Shown here one piece after another: positions 20,255-21,436 of a stretch of DNA of 21,436 bases; position 1 is the stretch's first letter, and each line of letters begins with the position of its first letter. The notes beneath the pieces are model-generated. The model did not search any database. It worked only from the letters and a program-made list of their open reading frames with translations, and was not told the DNA's origin. The stretch spans positions 1 to 21,436 of the IMG/VR virus record IMGVR_UViG_3300025417_000106. One strand, given 5' to 3'. A program made the position numbers and the translations under genes. This DNA is from a virus.

Positions 20255-20420
20255 CACATCAAAAGAATACACATTTACTGCGCCACCCAAACCCGTGGGA
20301 TATTGGGTTTTGTATGAAGGCGCACCTCAACTAATGATGTTTGCTATGCACCACAAACCGACTGACCAGCAGATCAAAAACACAGAAGAACTACTGGGTT
20401 GGAAATGGAGAGACGCATGA
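20247..20420 (+). CDS. Small hypothetical protein
   Basis: A 57-residue frame whose ATG overlaps the end of the HNH gene and whose stop overlaps the next start (ATGA). The product has TFTAPPKPVGYWVLYEG, a beta-like PQLMMFAMHHKPT stretch and a short C-terminal helix. No family is recognised. Support comes from position and the tight junctions; no strong ribosome binding site is seen. Confidence 0.55.
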   Translation: MTDTSKEYTFTAPPKPVGYWVLYEGAPQLMMFAMHHKPTDQQIKNTEELLGWKWRDA

Positions 20421-20578
20421 CTGAAGAACAAATACTCGCTGAGATGGAAAAGATTAGAGAGGCACAGGCACATTGGCAGAGCGCACAGGATGGCTCTTAT
20501 GAGATGGCCCTGCACTACGCAGGCTACACACGCCTGAGAAATGAACTTAAAGCATTAAGAGAGGCTAAACATGACTAA
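20417..20578 (+). CDS. Small helical protein
   Basis: A 53-residue frame beginning MTEEQILAEMEKIREAQAHW, predicted as two helices; it ends LRNELKALREAKHD. The start has the same ATGACTGA opening as the MTDE family, so it may be a diverged relative. It overlaps the previous gene by 4 bases and the next by 8. Similar short helical proteins abound in this end of phage genomes. Function unknown. Confidence 0.6.
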   Translation: MTEEQILAEMEKIREAQAHWQSAQDGSYEMALHYAGYTRLRNELKALREAKHD

Positions 20579-20753
20579 AGACGAAGCCCTACGCATGGCG
20601 TTGGAAGCGCTGGATGCGTTGTGCATCAATGACTACAGCGGGTATGAACTTGGAAAACGAGATGCACACCTTGTTGACAACGCCCTTACCGCAATCAAAG
20701 AAGCCCTAGAAGAAGCCCTAGAGCAAAAGCAACAGGAGAAACAAAATGACTAA
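20571..20753 (+). CDS. MTKDEALRMALE family protein 1
   Basis: This 60-residue protein opens with MTKDEALRMALEALDAL and closes with TAIKEALEEALEQKQQEK. The 'MTKDEAL..ALEAL...AIKEAL' pattern is widespread in phages of Gram-negative hosts, often beside Ea22-like genes. The following gene shares the same opening almost base for base, so the two are tandem duplicates. Its end overlaps that gene by 8 bases. Helical, probably coiled coil. Function unknown. Confidence 0.75.
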   Translation: MTKDEALRMALEALDALCINDYSGYELGKRDAHLVDNALTAIKEALEEALEQKQQEKQND

Positions 20754-21096
20754 AGACGAAGCCTTGCGTATGGCGCTGGAGTATTTGGAAGAAAGTAACA
20801 GCTATCTTGGGTCGCTTGACTACAGTGAACCAATTGCAGCTATCAAAGAAGCACTGGCACAACCAAAGCGTGAAATTTTAGGTAATGTTGATTACATCCC
20901 GTGTTGCACAGACCAGACTTGCCCAAAATGTAAACCTCCACAATCAGAGCCTGAATGGGTTGGTCTGACAGAAGAAGATATTGATTCTGCTGAAATTCAT
21001 CTAACCTCATGCCGCAACAATCACGAATCATGGATTGAAGGCATACATGAATTTGCTAATGCCCTAGAAGCCAAACTCAAGGAGAAGAACACATGA
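20746..21096 (+). CDS. MTKDEALRMALE family protein 2, longer form
   Basis: This 116-residue protein has the same N-terminal unit as its upstream neighbour (MTKDEALRMALEYLEE ... AAIKEALAQ). A cysteine cluster (CCTDQTCPKCK) follows, then WVGLTEEDIDSAEIHL and a helical end. The GLTEED segment is also common in modular phage accessory proteins. The composition suggests a shuffled fusion of two small modules. Start has AGGAG. It overlaps the next gene by 4 bases. Confidence 0.75.
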   Translation: MTKDEALRMALEYLEESNSYLGSLDYSEPIAAIKEALAQPKREILGNVDYIPCCTDQTCPKCKPPQSEPEWVGLTEEDIDSAEIHLTSCRNNHESWIEGIHEFANALEAKLKEKNT

Positions 21097-21436
21097 CTGA
21101 CGAACAAATCATTGAAATGGCTAAAAAATTGGGTTTTGAGCGTATGCGTATAGACCATGATTACTATCTTTGCTTTTCAAATGAAATCGTGGAATTTGCC
21201 AAACTGGTAGCACAGCATGAGCAGGGTGAGCCACTAAAAGACATGAGCGAAATGAACCGAACAATTGCTTACTGTGCCGCATCAAAGCTACGTGAAATTG
21301 GCTATGAGTGGGATGGTAAAAACTGGGTTCAGAAAGCGCAGGAGCCTGTGGGGTGGATAAGCAACAAAGACTTTGAACCCATCAGAATCAGGATTATGCA
21401 AGAGGCTTATGAACTTGCAGACAGCAATAATCCTGA
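21093..21436 (+). CDS. MTDE...FAKLVA paralogue 3, 3' end cut by window
   Basis: The frame stays open for 114 codons to the right edge, starting at the ATG at 21093 after AAGGAGAAGAAC. It opens MTDEQIIEMAKKLGFERMRI and contains FAKLVAQHEQGEP, the signature of paralogues 1 and 2. It then continues into a different region with YEWDGKNWVQKAQEPVGWIS, a pattern found in Ea22-like phage proteins. The longer tail shows that the conserved unit is joined to different C-terminal modules. Incomplete in this window. Confidence 0.75.
   Translation, partial: MTDEQIIEMAKKLGFERMRIDHDYYLCFSNEIVEFAKLVAQHEQGEPLKDMSEMNRTIAYCAASKLREIGYEWDGKNWVQKAQEPVGWISNKDFEPIRIRIMQEAYELADSNNP

Overview
The window is a piece of a tailed double-stranded DNA phage (Caudoviricetes) or prophage. 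It has a leftward head and packaging module (roughly 1-8750, minus strand) and a rightward early or accessory module (roughly 9090-21436, plus strand). They diverge from a control region at 8751-9090. No integrase, lysis or tail genes lie inside the window, and genes run off both ends. The host cannot be read directly. A boxA-like leader (10798-10812) resembling beta-proteobacterial rRNA leaders, mid-range base composition and the protein families hint at a freshwater beta-proteobacterium, but this is inference.

Minus strand, in transcription order: probable small terminase, large terminase, an 882-aa portal, a 65-aa helical protein, a GroES-like co-chaperonin, a probable scaffold, a small conserved structural protein, a head decoration-type protein and the major capsid protein. 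A terminator at 151-174 follows, then the start of an HNH-type gene. Overlapping starts and stops suggest one head operon in which folding (GroES-like), assembly (scaffold, portal, capsid) and packaging (terminase) genes are co-expressed.

Plus strand: a monocistronic early gene (9091-9606) with its own promoter and triple TTCG hairpins; a 670-bp non-coding stretch with an iteron-like TGTTACA cluster and AT-rich tracts (a possible origin); a small protein with ribbon-helix-helix-like and helix-turn-helix-like parts (10276-10713); then a strong promoter and a 700-nt non-coding, boxA-bearing leader rich in hairpins. After it come about 25 tightly packed small genes. Among them are a MoxR-like AAA+ ATPase, a metallopeptidase/VWA protein and a third conserved protein, which together look like an ATPase-VWA chaperone system. 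The right end holds an array of short, partly paralogous genes and an HNH endonuclease.

The most striking feature is a 14-bp perfect palindrome, TTCTAACGTTAGAA. It occurs 10 times exactly and 4 times with one change between 8981 and 18795, and nowhere else in the window. Nine of the 14 copies lie within about 75 bp of a start codon. Copies inside genes are read in all three frames (SNVR, LTLE, or F-stop). This looks like a dispersed operator or DNA-organising site, comparable in concept to mycobacteriophage stoperators or start-associated sequences but with an unrelated sequence. The candidate binder is the protein encoded at 10276-10713.
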